Below, one piece after another: positions 1 to 8,401 of a stretch of DNA of 45,984 bases (position 1 is its first letter; every line of letters begins with the position of its first letter). The translations under genes and the position numbers were made by a program. The stretch comes from Planctomycetota bacterium. Lineage in GTDB: Bacteria; Planctomycetota; UBA8742; UBA2392. The DNA lies in contig JADLAK010000040.1 of the NCBI GenBank assembly GCA_020848275.1, positions 1 to 45,984 on the forward strand. Reading direction: 5' to 3'. The notes under the pieces were generated by a model. The model was not told the origin of the DNA and did no database searches. It saw nothing but the letters and a program-made list of their open reading frames with translations.

Positions 1-110
1 GAGGTTTTCTGGCGCGCAAGGGCGACGGCGACCCGGGCTGGATGAACATCTGGCGCGGCTTCAACGATCTCAAAGGCCGCATCGAAACCGCCGAGACCCT
101 CCTGGCATGA
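1..110 (+). CDS. Transposase C-terminal end (IS4/Tn5-like), cut by window edge
   Basis: An open frame enters from the left edge in frame 3 and stops at the TGA at 108-110, giving 35 residues. They include GFLARKGDGDPGW followed by a Trp-Arg-Gly segment. This pattern resembles the C-terminus of IS4-family DDE transposases, where a Gly-Gly-Phe-Leu-x-Arg-Lys-x-Asp-Gly-x-Pro-Gly motif precedes a Leu-Trp-Arg-Gly segment near the end. The catalytic core lies outside the window, so I cannot say whether the element is intact. Palindromic repeats follow directly. The family call rests on a short match from memory. Confidence 0.55.
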   Translation, partial: GFLARKGDGDPGWMNIWRGFNDLKGRIETAETLLA

Positions 111-187
111 TGTGTGTAAAGACAAGGCCGCAAGGCGGGGGTTTGCATTTTGGAATAGTCCCAAGCCGCATCGCGGCGACAGAATTG

Positions 188-347
188 AGCCCACGCCGTA
201 AGGCGTGGGTAAATCGCGTTGAAGGAACCAAGCCCCAACGGGGCGGCAGACCATGACCATTTTCTGTCGCCCCGTTGGGGCTTGGGATTTCCCGTTACCC
301 TACCCATGCCTAACGGCATGGGCTGAAATCTGTCGCGCCTTCGGCGC
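188..347. repeat. Cluster of short palindromes downstream of transposase end
   Basis: Four hairpin-forming units lie within 160 bp. CCCACGCC (190-197) pairs with GGCGTGGG (202-209). A 21-22 nt arm at 229-249 is repeated inverted at 264-285 with one mismatch, and each arm holds its own CCCCAACGGGG-type palindrome. CCCATGCC (303-310) pairs with GGCATGGG (315-322). GCGCC (335-339) pairs with GGCGC (343-347) around a TTC loop. This looks like a REP/REPIN-style cluster. It also lies downstream of the lipoprotein gene at 374-955 (minus), so it may end that transcript. Confidence 0.7.
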
Positions 348-373
348 TGTGTCGGCGCGATGCGCCCCTGGGG

Positions 374-955
374 CTATTCTCCTTCCCACTTTCTGGTGTG
401 TCGCGCGGCTTCGGTGGCTTCGTTTTCCTCGACCATCGTCATGACGCCCTTTTCATCAAAGTAGCGCCACGAGCCGTCCTTCCTGCCGTACTTGTATTGG
501 CCAATTTCCTTCGGCAGGCCATTCTCCCACCATTGTGCAGCCTCGCCATGGTGCCACGTGCTACCGGAGATGTTCATTGTTACCACGGCGAAGGAACGCA
601 GCGCGCCGCTTTCATACCAGCCACGAAAAACTCCCTTTCCACCTTCCTTGTCCCATTGTTGCAACGCCTGCGTTTGCCCATTGGGGTACCATCTCTGATG
701 GTCGCCATCCTCACGTTGACTTCCCAGGTACACGGCGCGGAATGATTGCTGGCCGGATTCGTACCAATGCTCTTCAATCAACTCAGACAGTTTGCCCTCG
801 GCATTGTGGGTAGTTGTCCGACTTTTGAGAACACGACCACCGGGATAGAACTCCTCAACAATCTTCGTTGATTCCGGGGCAGGTTTGGCGGGACCACAGG
901 ACGCGAGCAGCGCGATGAGCAATGCCGTGATTGTTATTTGGACCAAGCGACACAT
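374..955 (-). CDS. MORN-repeat (YwqK-like) lipoprotein
   Basis: This 193-residue protein starts with a lipoprotein signal peptide; the lipobox LLASC places the lipidated Cys at residue 20. The rest is a run of MORN_2-type repeats, recognisable from units such as EEFYPGGR, EHWYESGQQ, HQRWYPNGQ, FRGWYESGA and AQWWENG, ending with GRKDGSWRYFDEKG. Such repeats form beta-hairpin stacks and occur in the YwqK family, often labelled antitoxin; that label should not be taken as function here. No toxin gene is adjacent. It lies 40 bp downstream of the ECF sigma factor on the same strand, so it is probably co-transcribed and could be an envelope partner of that regulator. The ATG at 953-955 is preceded by a weak GAGG. 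Confidence 0.8.
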   Translation of the reverse strand: MCRLVQITITALLIALLASCGPAKPAPESTKIVEEFYPGGRVLKSRTTTHNAEGKLSELIEEHWYESGQQSFRAVYLGSQREDGDHQRWYPNGQTQALQQWDKEGGKGVFRGWYESGALRSFAVVTMNISGSTWHHGEAAQWWENGLPKEIGQYKYGRKDGSWRYFDEKGVMTMVEENEATEAARHTRKWEGE

Positions 956-995
956 GTTTTGCCTCGCACTACTGCGGCTGAAGCCTCAGCTACAA

Positions 996-1619
996 CTACT
1001 CTTCTCTTAGCGATACCGGCTTGTAGTCGCCCAGTAGTTCCTGAAGTTTGGCGACGGCGGCGTGCATGCGGCTTTTGATGGTGCCCACGGGCACTTCCAT
1101 GATCTCCGAAATCTCGTGGTAGCGCAGGTCCTCGATTTCCGAGAGCACAAACACCATGCGCTGCTCGTCGGGCAAAGTCCCCAGAGCCTTCATGATCGCG
1201 TCGTAGACCTCGCGCCGGCCCAGGTCGTCTTCCGGCGGGCGGATGTCGTCGGGCAGGCGGTCAACGAGCGACGCCGCGTCCTCCTCACCGCCGACTGACG
1301 CGTTGAGGCTGACTTTTTCCTTCTGCGTGCTGAGCAGGCGGCAATGGTCGATCCAGAAATTGCGCGCGATGCGATAGAGGAACGTCGTGAATTTCGCGTT
1401 GGGTTCCCAGTTCTTGGCCGACTTGTAGACGCGCAGCAGCACTTCCTGGGCGAAGTCTTCGGCCAGGTTGGAATCCCAGCACAGCCGGAAGAAGAAGTTT
1501 AACAGGCCGCGCAGGTGGAGTTCGTAGAGCTCGGTAAACGCGTCCACGTCGCCCTTCTGGAAGCGGCGCATCAGTTCGTGATCGCGGGTCGAGTCCCCCA
1601 CAAGCGTGTCCCTTGGCAA
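996..1619 (-). CDS. ECF-family RNA polymerase sigma factor
   Basis: A 207-residue sigma-70-family protein with only regions 2 and 4, the ECF architecture. Region 2 spans about residues 13-94 and includes the region 2.2 helix NLAEDFAQEVLLRVY (51-65). Region 4 spans about 145-196, with the helix-turn-helix VGTIKSRMHAAVAKL (178-192). It would direct RNA polymerase to a dedicated promoter set. The frame opens with TTG (1617-1619); the first in-frame ATG encodes Met17, inside region 2, so a TTG start is likely but unproven. No anti-sigma gene is seen. It follows three giant exported paralogues and precedes the MORN lipoprotein, all on the minus strand. An ECF-like promoter (GAACTT, 17 nt, TCGTA) lies just upstream, which suggests autoregulation. 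Confidence 0.93.
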   Translation of the reverse strand: MPRDTLVGDSTRDHELMRRFQKGDVDAFTELYELHLRGLLNFFFRLCWDSNLAEDFAQEVLLRVYKSAKNWEPNAKFTTFLYRIARNFWIDHCRLLSTQKEKVSLNASVGGEEDAASLVDRLPDDIRPPEDDLGRREVYDAIMKALGTLPDEQRMVFVLSEIEDLRYHEISEIMEVPVGTIKSRMHAAVAKLQELLGDYKPVSLREE

Positions 1620-1653
1620 AGCAATCTGACAATAAAAATGAAGGGTTGAATGC

Positions 1654-1681
1654 TACGAACGGCGGCGCGAACGGGAAGTTC
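1654..1681 (-). promoter_or_regulatory. Candidate ECF-type promoter for the sigma factor gene
   Basis: Read on the minus strand, GAACTT (1676-1681) is followed after 17 nt by TCGTA (1654-1658), about 35 nt before the TTG start. GAACTT is the typical -35 core of ECF sigma promoters, and a TC-containing -10 is usual. The match is by eye, and no second copy was found before the other genes of the block. Confidence 0.3.
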
Positions 1682-1739
1682 GATGCCCGGTGATCTCAAT
1701 TTGCGTTTTTGCGCTCGGCGATAATACATACTTCAACCA

Positions 1740-4700
1740 TCAGCCGTCTTTCGGCTCGGCGGGTAGCGACGGTTTCATCCAGCCCAGGTCTCTAAGTTCC
1801 TTCAACAAGTCCTCGGGCATGCGGACAAGGCCCGGCGCAAAGCTCAGCCTTCTCGTGACCGTCCGCGAGTTTTCCTGAGAGTCCTCGTAAATCTCCACGT
1901 CATATTCACCGGTGGGGATGATGGTCCATCGTGAGGTGTATTCAATTTCCAAAGGGCTGCCCGCCACCGCAAACCAAACGGTCTTCTCACACTCACGCCA
2001 GTTCGAGTCCAGCACCGCCGCCGCAGCCCATGCCCCCGCAATCACCTTCGTTTCCGTTGATGTCAGCTTGACCTGAAGCGACCCAACGGACCAAGCCTTG
2101 GGCGACGGAAGTTCGGCAAAGCCGTTGTTGGCAATTGCTGCGACGACGCAGACTTCCGTGTCCAGCGGCAGCCCCGTTATGCGCAGGCCATCGTTGGTAA
2201 GCCTCCAGATAACTTTCAGAGAAAGCAGCTTATGCCTCGCCAGGGCTTCGTTCATTCCGCCGAAGGCCGTGCAGAACCATTCCCCAAGCAACACGTAGCC
2301 TCCCGGGTCGCGCTTGAGACCCTCCGGGTAAGGCAGCAGCAAGGATCCCATCATCGCGACAACCGGGTGGAAAGGCAGCCTCAACTCGTTGTCGGCCCAC
2401 AACACCACTTCAAAGACAATGTCCGCCGCATTGTCGGCGGCAAGGGCCGGGCGTGCGGTGTGGCGTCCAGCCTCGATTTTCACGGACGGTTGTCCCGGGG
2501 TCAGCGCGCACAGGGCCGAGCCATCGCCCGTTATCACAAACCACGAGGTGCCTTTGTCGGTTGCGTACTTGTCGTCCCAGATCAATTTTACCGCCGGGAC
2601 GACCTTGTCGAACACGACGACGGCGCGTTCGCCGCGGCGGACCTCAACTGACTGTTTGAGCTCGGGGGCCGGCGCCTGGTCGAGGCTTACGGTTGCCTCA
2701 CCGACCGGCAACCAGAGGAAGGCGGGCGAGCCGTCCGTTGACTGGGCATAGCAGCTGGCGCTTGCGGATGTCATCGCGCCTTCGACCTGAAAGGGCTCGA
2801 CCGTGGCTTTGCCGTTACGCGTGACGCGTACCTCGACGCGGCATTCGAAGTCGTGCACAAACGAGGGCTTTGGCGCATCATCGCCCGGGGGCCGTAACTC
2901 GAGGGGAACCTGTTGCTCGCCATCCACAATCGCGTAGGAGTCGGCAGGGTATTCGCAGACGGCGCCATATGGGAATGCCAGGTTCGTTCCTCGTTCGCCC
3001 TGCTTGCCGGGTCCGTCGTAGGAAATCGGGCGGCCTTCGCACGTCAACATGGCAACGCAACCCTTGACCGGCTTTTTCCAGGGCGGCGGCCCAAAGGCCG
3101 GCAACGTAACCTCGGTGGTTTTGCCGGCCTGGATGGTCACGGCAATCGGGCCGCTGGCGATGCCGCCGGGATAACCCCAATACGCTTCGCTGACTTCTTC
3201 GATCACGAGCTTCCATTCCCCCGGCTCGAGATACTTCTCCTTGGTTTCGCCAGCCGAATAAGTGAAGCCGCCGATGACATCCCAGCGCTCCTCGTTGCCG
3301 GATGCGTACGCCGTTACATATAGAGCCAAGTCCTCTTTGCTCGCGCCATCGGGGCACTCGGGAATTTTCACGCGAAGCAGGCCCTTCGTCGAGTCGCCCT
3401 TCTGGGACAATCTGATCTCGAAGCTGACGCAATCGGGCGGCACACTTGTCTTCACCGGCGCCCAGCCATCGGCCCATACCTCGACTTCCATCAGTTGTCC
3501 TGCCGGATACTCCAACAGCGGCGCGCGTGCAAAGACTTGCTCGTTGCACAATTCCTTGGTTAACGCATCAACGAGTTTCACCTTGAGTCGAAGGGGATGC
3601 GGATTGCTTCCGTCGGGCAGGACCACCTCCAGCACGACAGACTTGACGAGTTTGAACACTACCTTCAACTGCGTGACTTTGCCGTCAACGGCAACGAGTA
3701 TCCCGTCCTGGCCTTGGTAACGGGCGAAGTCGTCGCTTACGGTTGCCTCATATTCATACAACCCGCGCGTCAAGAACACCGTGCCCGAGGCAGCCCGTTC
3801 CAGGTAAAACACGTGTACGCGCGTCACCGGGTTGCTGAAAGAGAATGACATTGTGAGGGAGTAGGGCCACAGTGTTTCGTCATACTCGCGCGTCTTGGCG
3901 CGATCGCGCCGCTCTTTTTCGGACAGCAGGCCTTCAACCTCGAACTGGACCATTGCGCAGCCAAGCACGATTTCGAAGTTGAGTACGCGCCCCTCAAGTT
4001 GCGGCGTCAGCACTATTTCACGTAATTCGTCGTCGTCACGAAATTTGTCGTCGTCGTGGAGGCGCCACTCGGTCTTTTCAGCAGGATCGAATACGTCAAG
4101 CACAACCAGGAAGACCCCGTCGGCCCCAGTGCGAATGTCAAAGTTGTTTGACTTCTCTTCGGGATCGCCGCGCCTGAGGCTGAACTGATTGTTGTTTGCG
4201 GCGGGCGCGCCCGTGACGTGCGAAATGCGGCCTATTGCCAACCAAGCGTCGTCGCCCAGCAACGCCAGCAGGTCAATGTCAAGGACGCCGAAATCAAGCA
4301 CACCGTCTTTCCATGTCGGCTTAGCCGCAAAATCACGGTATTGGATGAGCCACGCTACGCCCATCTTCCATTTGACGGCCTTAAGCGTCCCGTCCTCTTT
4401 GATGGGGAGGCTCTCGGCATCCAGTACCTTTTCAACTTTCCTGGTGCTGGGCAGCCGACCGACGTCGGGAACGTCGAAATAGTCCCACTCGCTCAAGTCG
4501 TCGCTCTCGTAGCCGATATTCAGGCAAAGGTCGCCGCACTCAAAGCCTTGGCGGGTTTCCTCCCGTCCCTGTTTAAAGGTGATATTCAAAGTCACCCGCA
4601 TGATGAACGTGGGCTTGTCCGCGGACGACTCTGGTTCAACCGTTGATTCAGCCCCCGCCGGCAATTTTGCCTCCGTCGGCGATTTTGGTTGTGCGGCGTT

Positions 4701-4916
4701 GACTTCCGCCGTCGCCGCGTCGGCAACTGATTCCGCGCAGGACTCATTTCGAGTCGTCGTCCGCTCCGGCGTTGCGGCATTCGACCCGGCCGTGACGGCG
4801 GCGGCATTGTCATCAATGACCATTGGCGCTAGGCGCGGCCAACGAAGCCACGCGACCACGCACAATGCGGCAATAACCAGAAGAACCAAAACAGGCCAGA
4901 CGCGTTTGAACGACAT
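1740..4916 (-). CDS. Giant membrane-anchored beta-rich protein, paralogue C
   Basis: A 1,058-residue protein of unknown function. I start it at the ATG at 4914-4916, giving MSFKRVWPVL and an N-terminal hydrophobic segment (about 7-25) like those of its two neighbours; the frame can open further upstream only from a TTG. No cleavage site is obvious, so it is probably a signal anchor with the rest in the periplasm. The body alternates beta-rich segments resembling carboxypeptidase-regulatory/transthyretin-like modules, for example FLWLPVGEATVSL. A block shared with both neighbours runs from about residue 578: WGYPGG, then GKTTEVTLP, PPPW (about 610), TCEGRP (about 625) and HDFECRVEVRVTRNGKA (about 685-701). 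It is the last of three tandem paralogues and lies 120 bp upstream of the ECF sigma gene. No enzyme motif was recognised. Confidence 0.85.
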   Translation of the reverse strand: MSFKRVWPVLVLLVIAALCVVAWLRWPRLAPMVIDDNAAAVTAGSNAATPERTTTRNESCAESVADAATAEVNAAQPKSPTEAKLPAGAESTVEPESSADKPTFIMRVTLNITFKQGREETRQGFECGDLCLNIGYESDDLSEWDYFDVPDVGRLPSTRKVEKVLDAESLPIKEDGTLKAVKWKMGVAWLIQYRDFAAKPTWKDGVLDFGVLDIDLLALLGDDAWLAIGRISHVTGAPAANNNQFSLRRGDPEEKSNNFDIRTGADGVFLVVLDVFDPAEKTEWRLHDDDKFRDDDELREIVLTPQLEGRVLNFEIVLGCAMVQFEVEGLLSEKERRDRAKTREYDETLWPYSLTMSFSFSNPVTRVHVFYLERAASGTVFLTRGLYEYEATVSDDFARYQGQDGILVAVDGKVTQLKVVFKLVKSVVLEVVLPDGSNPHPLRLKVKLVDALTKELCNEQVFARAPLLEYPAGQLMEVEVWADGWAPVKTSVPPDCVSFEIRLSQKGDSTKGLLRVKIPECPDGASKEDLALYVTAYASGNEERWDVIGGFTYSAGETKEKYLEPGEWKLVIEEVSEAYWGYPGGIASGPIAVTIQAGKTTEVTLPAFGPPPWKKPVKGCVAMLTCEGRPISYDGPGKQGERGTNLAFPYGAVCEYPADSYAIVDGEQQVPLELRPPGDDAPKPSFVHDFECRVEVRVTRNGKATVEPFQVEGAMTSASASCYAQSTDGSPAFLWLPVGEATVSLDQAPAPELKQSVEVRRGERAVVVFDKVVPAVKLIWDDKYATDKGTSWFVITGDGSALCALTPGQPSVKIEAGRHTARPALAADNAADIVFEVVLWADNELRLPFHPVVAMMGSLLLPYPEGLKRDPGGYVLLGEWFCTAFGGMNEALARHKLLSLKVIWRLTNDGLRITGLPLDTEVCVVAAIANNGFAELPSPKAWSVGSLQVKLTSTETKVIAGAWAAAAVLDSNWRECEKTVWFAVAGSPLEIEYTSRWTIIPTGEYDVEIYEDSQENSRTVTRRLSFAPGLVRMPEDLLKELRDLGWMKPSLPAEPKDG

Positions 4917-5116
4917 GCGTACTCGGCGGGGGACAGCGCAGGGAATCACAGGATACGGCGGCAGCAGGTTGGGGACTAGCCTTGCAAGCGGGTCCTGTTC
5001 CGTTTTCGAAAGTCTCAAACCCGCATTCCGTTAACTTGGCCATAACGCCGCGAGGCAGGCGGGGAAGTTCGCCGCTTCGGGGGTTTTTGCGAGGGCGTCG
5101 CTTGCGGTTTCAAGCA

Positions 5117-8100
5117 TTAGTCGTCATCGGGGTCATACAGCCCGGTTTCCTTCAGCTTTGCCAATATCTCGGGCGGAATTTCGAAGTACCGGCCCTCGCC
5201 GCACACGCTGACGCGAATCTCAAAACCTTCGAGCGTTGAATCGGGGATGCCGCACTCGAACCGCACGTTGTATTCGCCCGCGGGCAGGATCTGCCAATAG
5301 TCGTCGCCAGGGAACAAAACCTCAAACTTGATGCCCAAAGGGTTTTCGATTGGCGTGAAAGTTGCCTGCACTCTTCCCTCGCACCACCGAGGGTCAAGCA
5401 CCACCGCCGCACGCCACGGATCGGCCACCAGGTTTCGGCCAGTGGCCAACTTCACTGTGCGCGGCGCCATGTGCCACCCGCGCCGCGACGCGTGCTGGTC
5501 GTTCGCTTCGCTTTTGCCGGCGATCGACGCGAAGATCACGATCTCGGCATTGACGGGCAGGCTGGCGATCACGACACCCTCGTTGGTGAACTTCCTGTGC
5601 AGCGCGCCGCCCATGAACATCCGTTCCGCCTGCTTGGCCACATCGTAAGCGCCAAGGGCCGGGAAAAAGTACTCAAACTCAAAGATGTAACCATCGGCTG
5701 ATGGCGTAAGCCCTGCGGGGTAGGGAATCAGAAGGCTTGCTTCCATCTCGGGCCCGGCGACGAAGGGAATCCTGAACCTGTTCTCGGAGTTCGGCTTGAC
5801 TTCGATGCGCATTTCAACCGCACGCTCGGGAAAACTCATGGGCCGAACGGTGTAAACGCCCGGGCGCAACTCAAGGCTTCCGGTGCGTCGCAGTTCTTCG
5901 ACGATCTTGCCGTCTTCGCCATACGCGAGCCAGCAGGCGCCATCGTCCTTTTCGTAGGCCTGATCCCATTCGAAAGTTGCAATGCAGGTTTGGGCCTCGA
6001 TTTCGACTACCGCGCGGCGGCCCTTGGCGATTTCAACGAACACGGGCTTTGCGCCAATTCCGTAAGCGGTGACCTCCGCCTTGCCCGGCGGCAGCCAAAG
6101 CAACGCGGGCTTGCCTTCTCCCGCATGGGCTCGCGCGATGTGCTCTTTTTCGTCGAAGGTCCCCCACATCGCGTTCTTTGGGTCGAGATCGATGCAGGCT
6201 ATGACGTCGATATTTTCTTGAATCGCCTTGCCACCGCGCGTCACCCGAACTTCCAGGCGGCACTCGAAGTCATGGCGATAGGTTGCCCTGCCGTCTTGAG
6301 CGGTCGGCGGGATGAGTTCGAGTGGCACTTCGCCGTCGCCGTCGATAAGCGCGCAACTTCGCGGGATATCGCCCGCGAAGGACCCGTGGTGAAACTCCAT
6401 CCGGCTTTGCGCGGTACCGCAACGCACAATGCCCTCGTAGCTGAACGGCTGCCCTTCGCAGGTCAGGTTTGAATCCCAACTCTTCGCCCTGAATGGCCAT
6501 GGCGGCGAAGCCACATCGGGCAACACCACCGAAGTCGTCTTGTCTGATTCGACCGTCACGGAAATCGGCCCGCTCATCACACCGTTGGGGTAGCCCCAGG
6601 CAGCAACCCTCTCAACGGCCTGCACCTCGTAGTCGCCCGGCGTTAAGTGGTGCCAACTGCCAATGGAAATCCAATCGCTCTCCTGTCTGGACGACAGCCT
6701 TCGCACGCAGAATTGAAAGGCGAGATCGCCTAACAGCGCCTCCGGCACAGTTACGGACACACTCAATGCGCCCGTCGGTGGTGGGGCGGGGCGACCGAAG
6801 TATTCGAGGAGCACGACCTCCGCGGTCTGCGCGGTCGCGGGCACGGTGATGGTCACCTCCTCCCAGCCCTTGGCGTGGCCGGTCACTTCCATCGAAACGC
6901 CGCACACCGGGATGGGGACGCAGTAGTCCGGAAAAGCAACGCCGTAAGTTGTTGGGTCGTCTTCCTGCTTGCCGTCGGCAAAGACGTGCGTCACTTTGAA
7001 CGACGCCTCGTCGAGGCCCGAGCCGTCCTCGGCAACCAGGCGCAACAGCACGAATGCGGCGGGCCGCAACTCAATGCGGTGATTGGCCACGTCGCCGGCC
7101 TTGAGCAACAGGGAGCTATGGACGGGTTCGTAGCGACTGTACAGGTCGTGGACGACACACCCGCACGTATATGGCCCCGGCGGGAGGTGCCGCACCGCCG
7201 AACTTATCTGCGGCGTCACCTTGCTATGGAATCGCGAATCTTCGTAGCCCCGGAAGGTCACATCGGCGCTGACCGCGCGAAGAGTGGCCGCCGGGAAATC
7301 CTTGCCCGCCCGCGCAAGCCGCGCGTCATCGCTTGCCCAGCCCATGACGCTCACGTTCACGCGCGCGCAGTTGACGACAACGCGGCCGCAGTCGACGATT
7401 CGCCCGCGAATCGTCGGTGTGAGGCGATAACTGTACCCTTCCTCGAACCGGGTTTGTTCCGGCGTACCCGCGATGTACAGCCGCCAATCGCAGTCCTCGA
7501 GGGCGTCGCCGGGAATCAACTGGCGTACGAAATACCCGTCGGCATCCGTGAGCACACTGTAGATGATGCCAGAGGTCCCCGTGGTCATGTTGAAGTCCCA
7601 TGTATCGGCGATGGGCACACCGCTACGGTGAACAAGTTGGCCGACGACGAAGCATTCGCCCTCGTCGAGCAGCTCGTTGCTGTCGAAGGTGATTTCACCG
7701 AAATCCAGCACGCCGTCGCGCAGCGTTGGCGCGGCGATTGTTCGAATCGCGGTGATATCATTGAACTGAGGCCGGCTCAGCGATTCGCGGGCGTCGTCGT
7801 CAATTTGGCCGTCCCATGGCGCAGACACCGACCACACGCCCGGCCGCAGCTCGCCGGTTTCAGTCAGCGGCAGGCCCGAACGCGGGTAGCGCATGTTCAC
7901 CAGCCCCTCGAAGTTGCTCTCCACCAGGAGCACGGGGCGGTATTCGCCTTCCTCGAGCTTGAATTGCAGCAGCACCGACGGATTGCCGCTGATGCGAAAC
8001 ACGGCCATGCCCGGCTCGCCGCGAATCGCTATCCGCGCCCTGACAAAGACTTCGCCGCTATCGTCCACGCTGTTCGCTTCCGTTGAATCAGGCGGCGACG

Positions 8101-8335
8101 ATTTCTCGGGTCTCGCGCTGACGGGCTTGTTGGCGTCCGTGAGAATTGCGTTCAACGGCCGCTGGGCGACTTCGTTGTTCGGTTTGGGATTCGGCGCGCA
8201 CCCGCACAAAATCTCCGGCGTCGCGACCGAGCACAAGGTTTCAGGCGTTACGGGCCGTGGCCAACGAGGCCAGAACGCGGCGGTCAGCGCCACGACAACC
8301 AACACAAACAGCGGCCATGTGCGGCGCAAGGTCAT
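5117..8335 (-). CDS. Giant membrane-anchored beta-rich protein, paralogue B
   Basis: A 1,072-residue protein starting MTLRRTWPLF, with a hydrophobic segment at about residues 7-22 that suits a signal anchor. It is clearly paralogous to the genes on both sides. The shared block falls at almost the same residue numbers as in paralogue C: WGYPNG (about 579), PPW (about 609), TCEGQP (about 623) and HDFECRLEVRVTRGGKA (about 686-702). LPPGPY and LWLPPGKAEV are typical turns of carboxypeptidase-regulatory-like beta-sandwiches, so a string of such modules is likely. The C-terminal third keeps a RPGVYTV turn, an IPYPAGL segment and an ILPAGEYNVRF segment found in the other two copies. Function unknown; it may bind or scaffold at the cell surface. 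The 200-bp gap to paralogue C shows no convincing terminator. Confidence 0.85.
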   Translation of the reverse strand: MTLRRTWPLFVLVVVALTAAFWPRWPRPVTPETLCSVATPEILCGCAPNPKPNNEVAQRPLNAILTDANKPVSARPEKSSPPDSTEANSVDDSGEVFVRARIAIRGEPGMAVFRISGNPSVLLQFKLEEGEYRPVLLVESNFEGLVNMRYPRSGLPLTETGELRPGVWSVSAPWDGQIDDDARESLSRPQFNDITAIRTIAAPTLRDGVLDFGEITFDSNELLDEGECFVVGQLVHRSGVPIADTWDFNMTTGTSGIIYSVLTDADGYFVRQLIPGDALEDCDWRLYIAGTPEQTRFEEGYSYRLTPTIRGRIVDCGRVVVNCARVNVSVMGWASDDARLARAGKDFPAATLRAVSADVTFRGYEDSRFHSKVTPQISSAVRHLPPGPYTCGCVVHDLYSRYEPVHSSLLLKAGDVANHRIELRPAAFVLLRLVAEDGSGLDEASFKVTHVFADGKQEDDPTTYGVAFPDYCVPIPVCGVSMEVTGHAKGWEEVTITVPATAQTAEVVLLEYFGRPAPPPTGALSVSVTVPEALLGDLAFQFCVRRLSSRQESDWISIGSWHHLTPGDYEVQAVERVAAWGYPNGVMSGPISVTVESDKTTSVVLPDVASPPWPFRAKSWDSNLTCEGQPFSYEGIVRCGTAQSRMEFHHGSFAGDIPRSCALIDGDGEVPLELIPPTAQDGRATYRHDFECRLEVRVTRGGKAIQENIDVIACIDLDPKNAMWGTFDEKEHIARAHAGEGKPALLWLPPGKAEVTAYGIGAKPVFVEIAKGRRAVVEIEAQTCIATFEWDQAYEKDDGACWLAYGEDGKIVEELRRTGSLELRPGVYTVRPMSFPERAVEMRIEVKPNSENRFRIPFVAGPEMEASLLIPYPAGLTPSADGYIFEFEYFFPALGAYDVAKQAERMFMGGALHRKFTNEGVVIASLPVNAEIVIFASIAGKSEANDQHASRRGWHMAPRTVKLATGRNLVADPWRAAVVLDPRWCEGRVQATFTPIENPLGIKFEVLFPGDDYWQILPAGEYNVRFECGIPDSTLEGFEIRVSVCGEGRYFEIPPEILAKLKETGLYDPDDD

Positions 8336-8401
8336 GTGAACACAACGGGGTGAAACGGGGCTTTGATGCGCCTAGAGGTTACCGCGCGGGCCCAAAGCCG
8401 C

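Noticed and set aside
4917..5018. An upstream TTG start for paralogue C adding 34 residues
   Set aside because: The internal ATG gives an N-terminus matching paralogue A (RVWP followed by a hydrophobic stretch ending AWLRWP); the extension has no match.
6875..8086. Plus-strand frame of 403 codons opposite paralogue B
   Set aside because: The minus-strand reading aligns with two paralogues, proving the coding strand.
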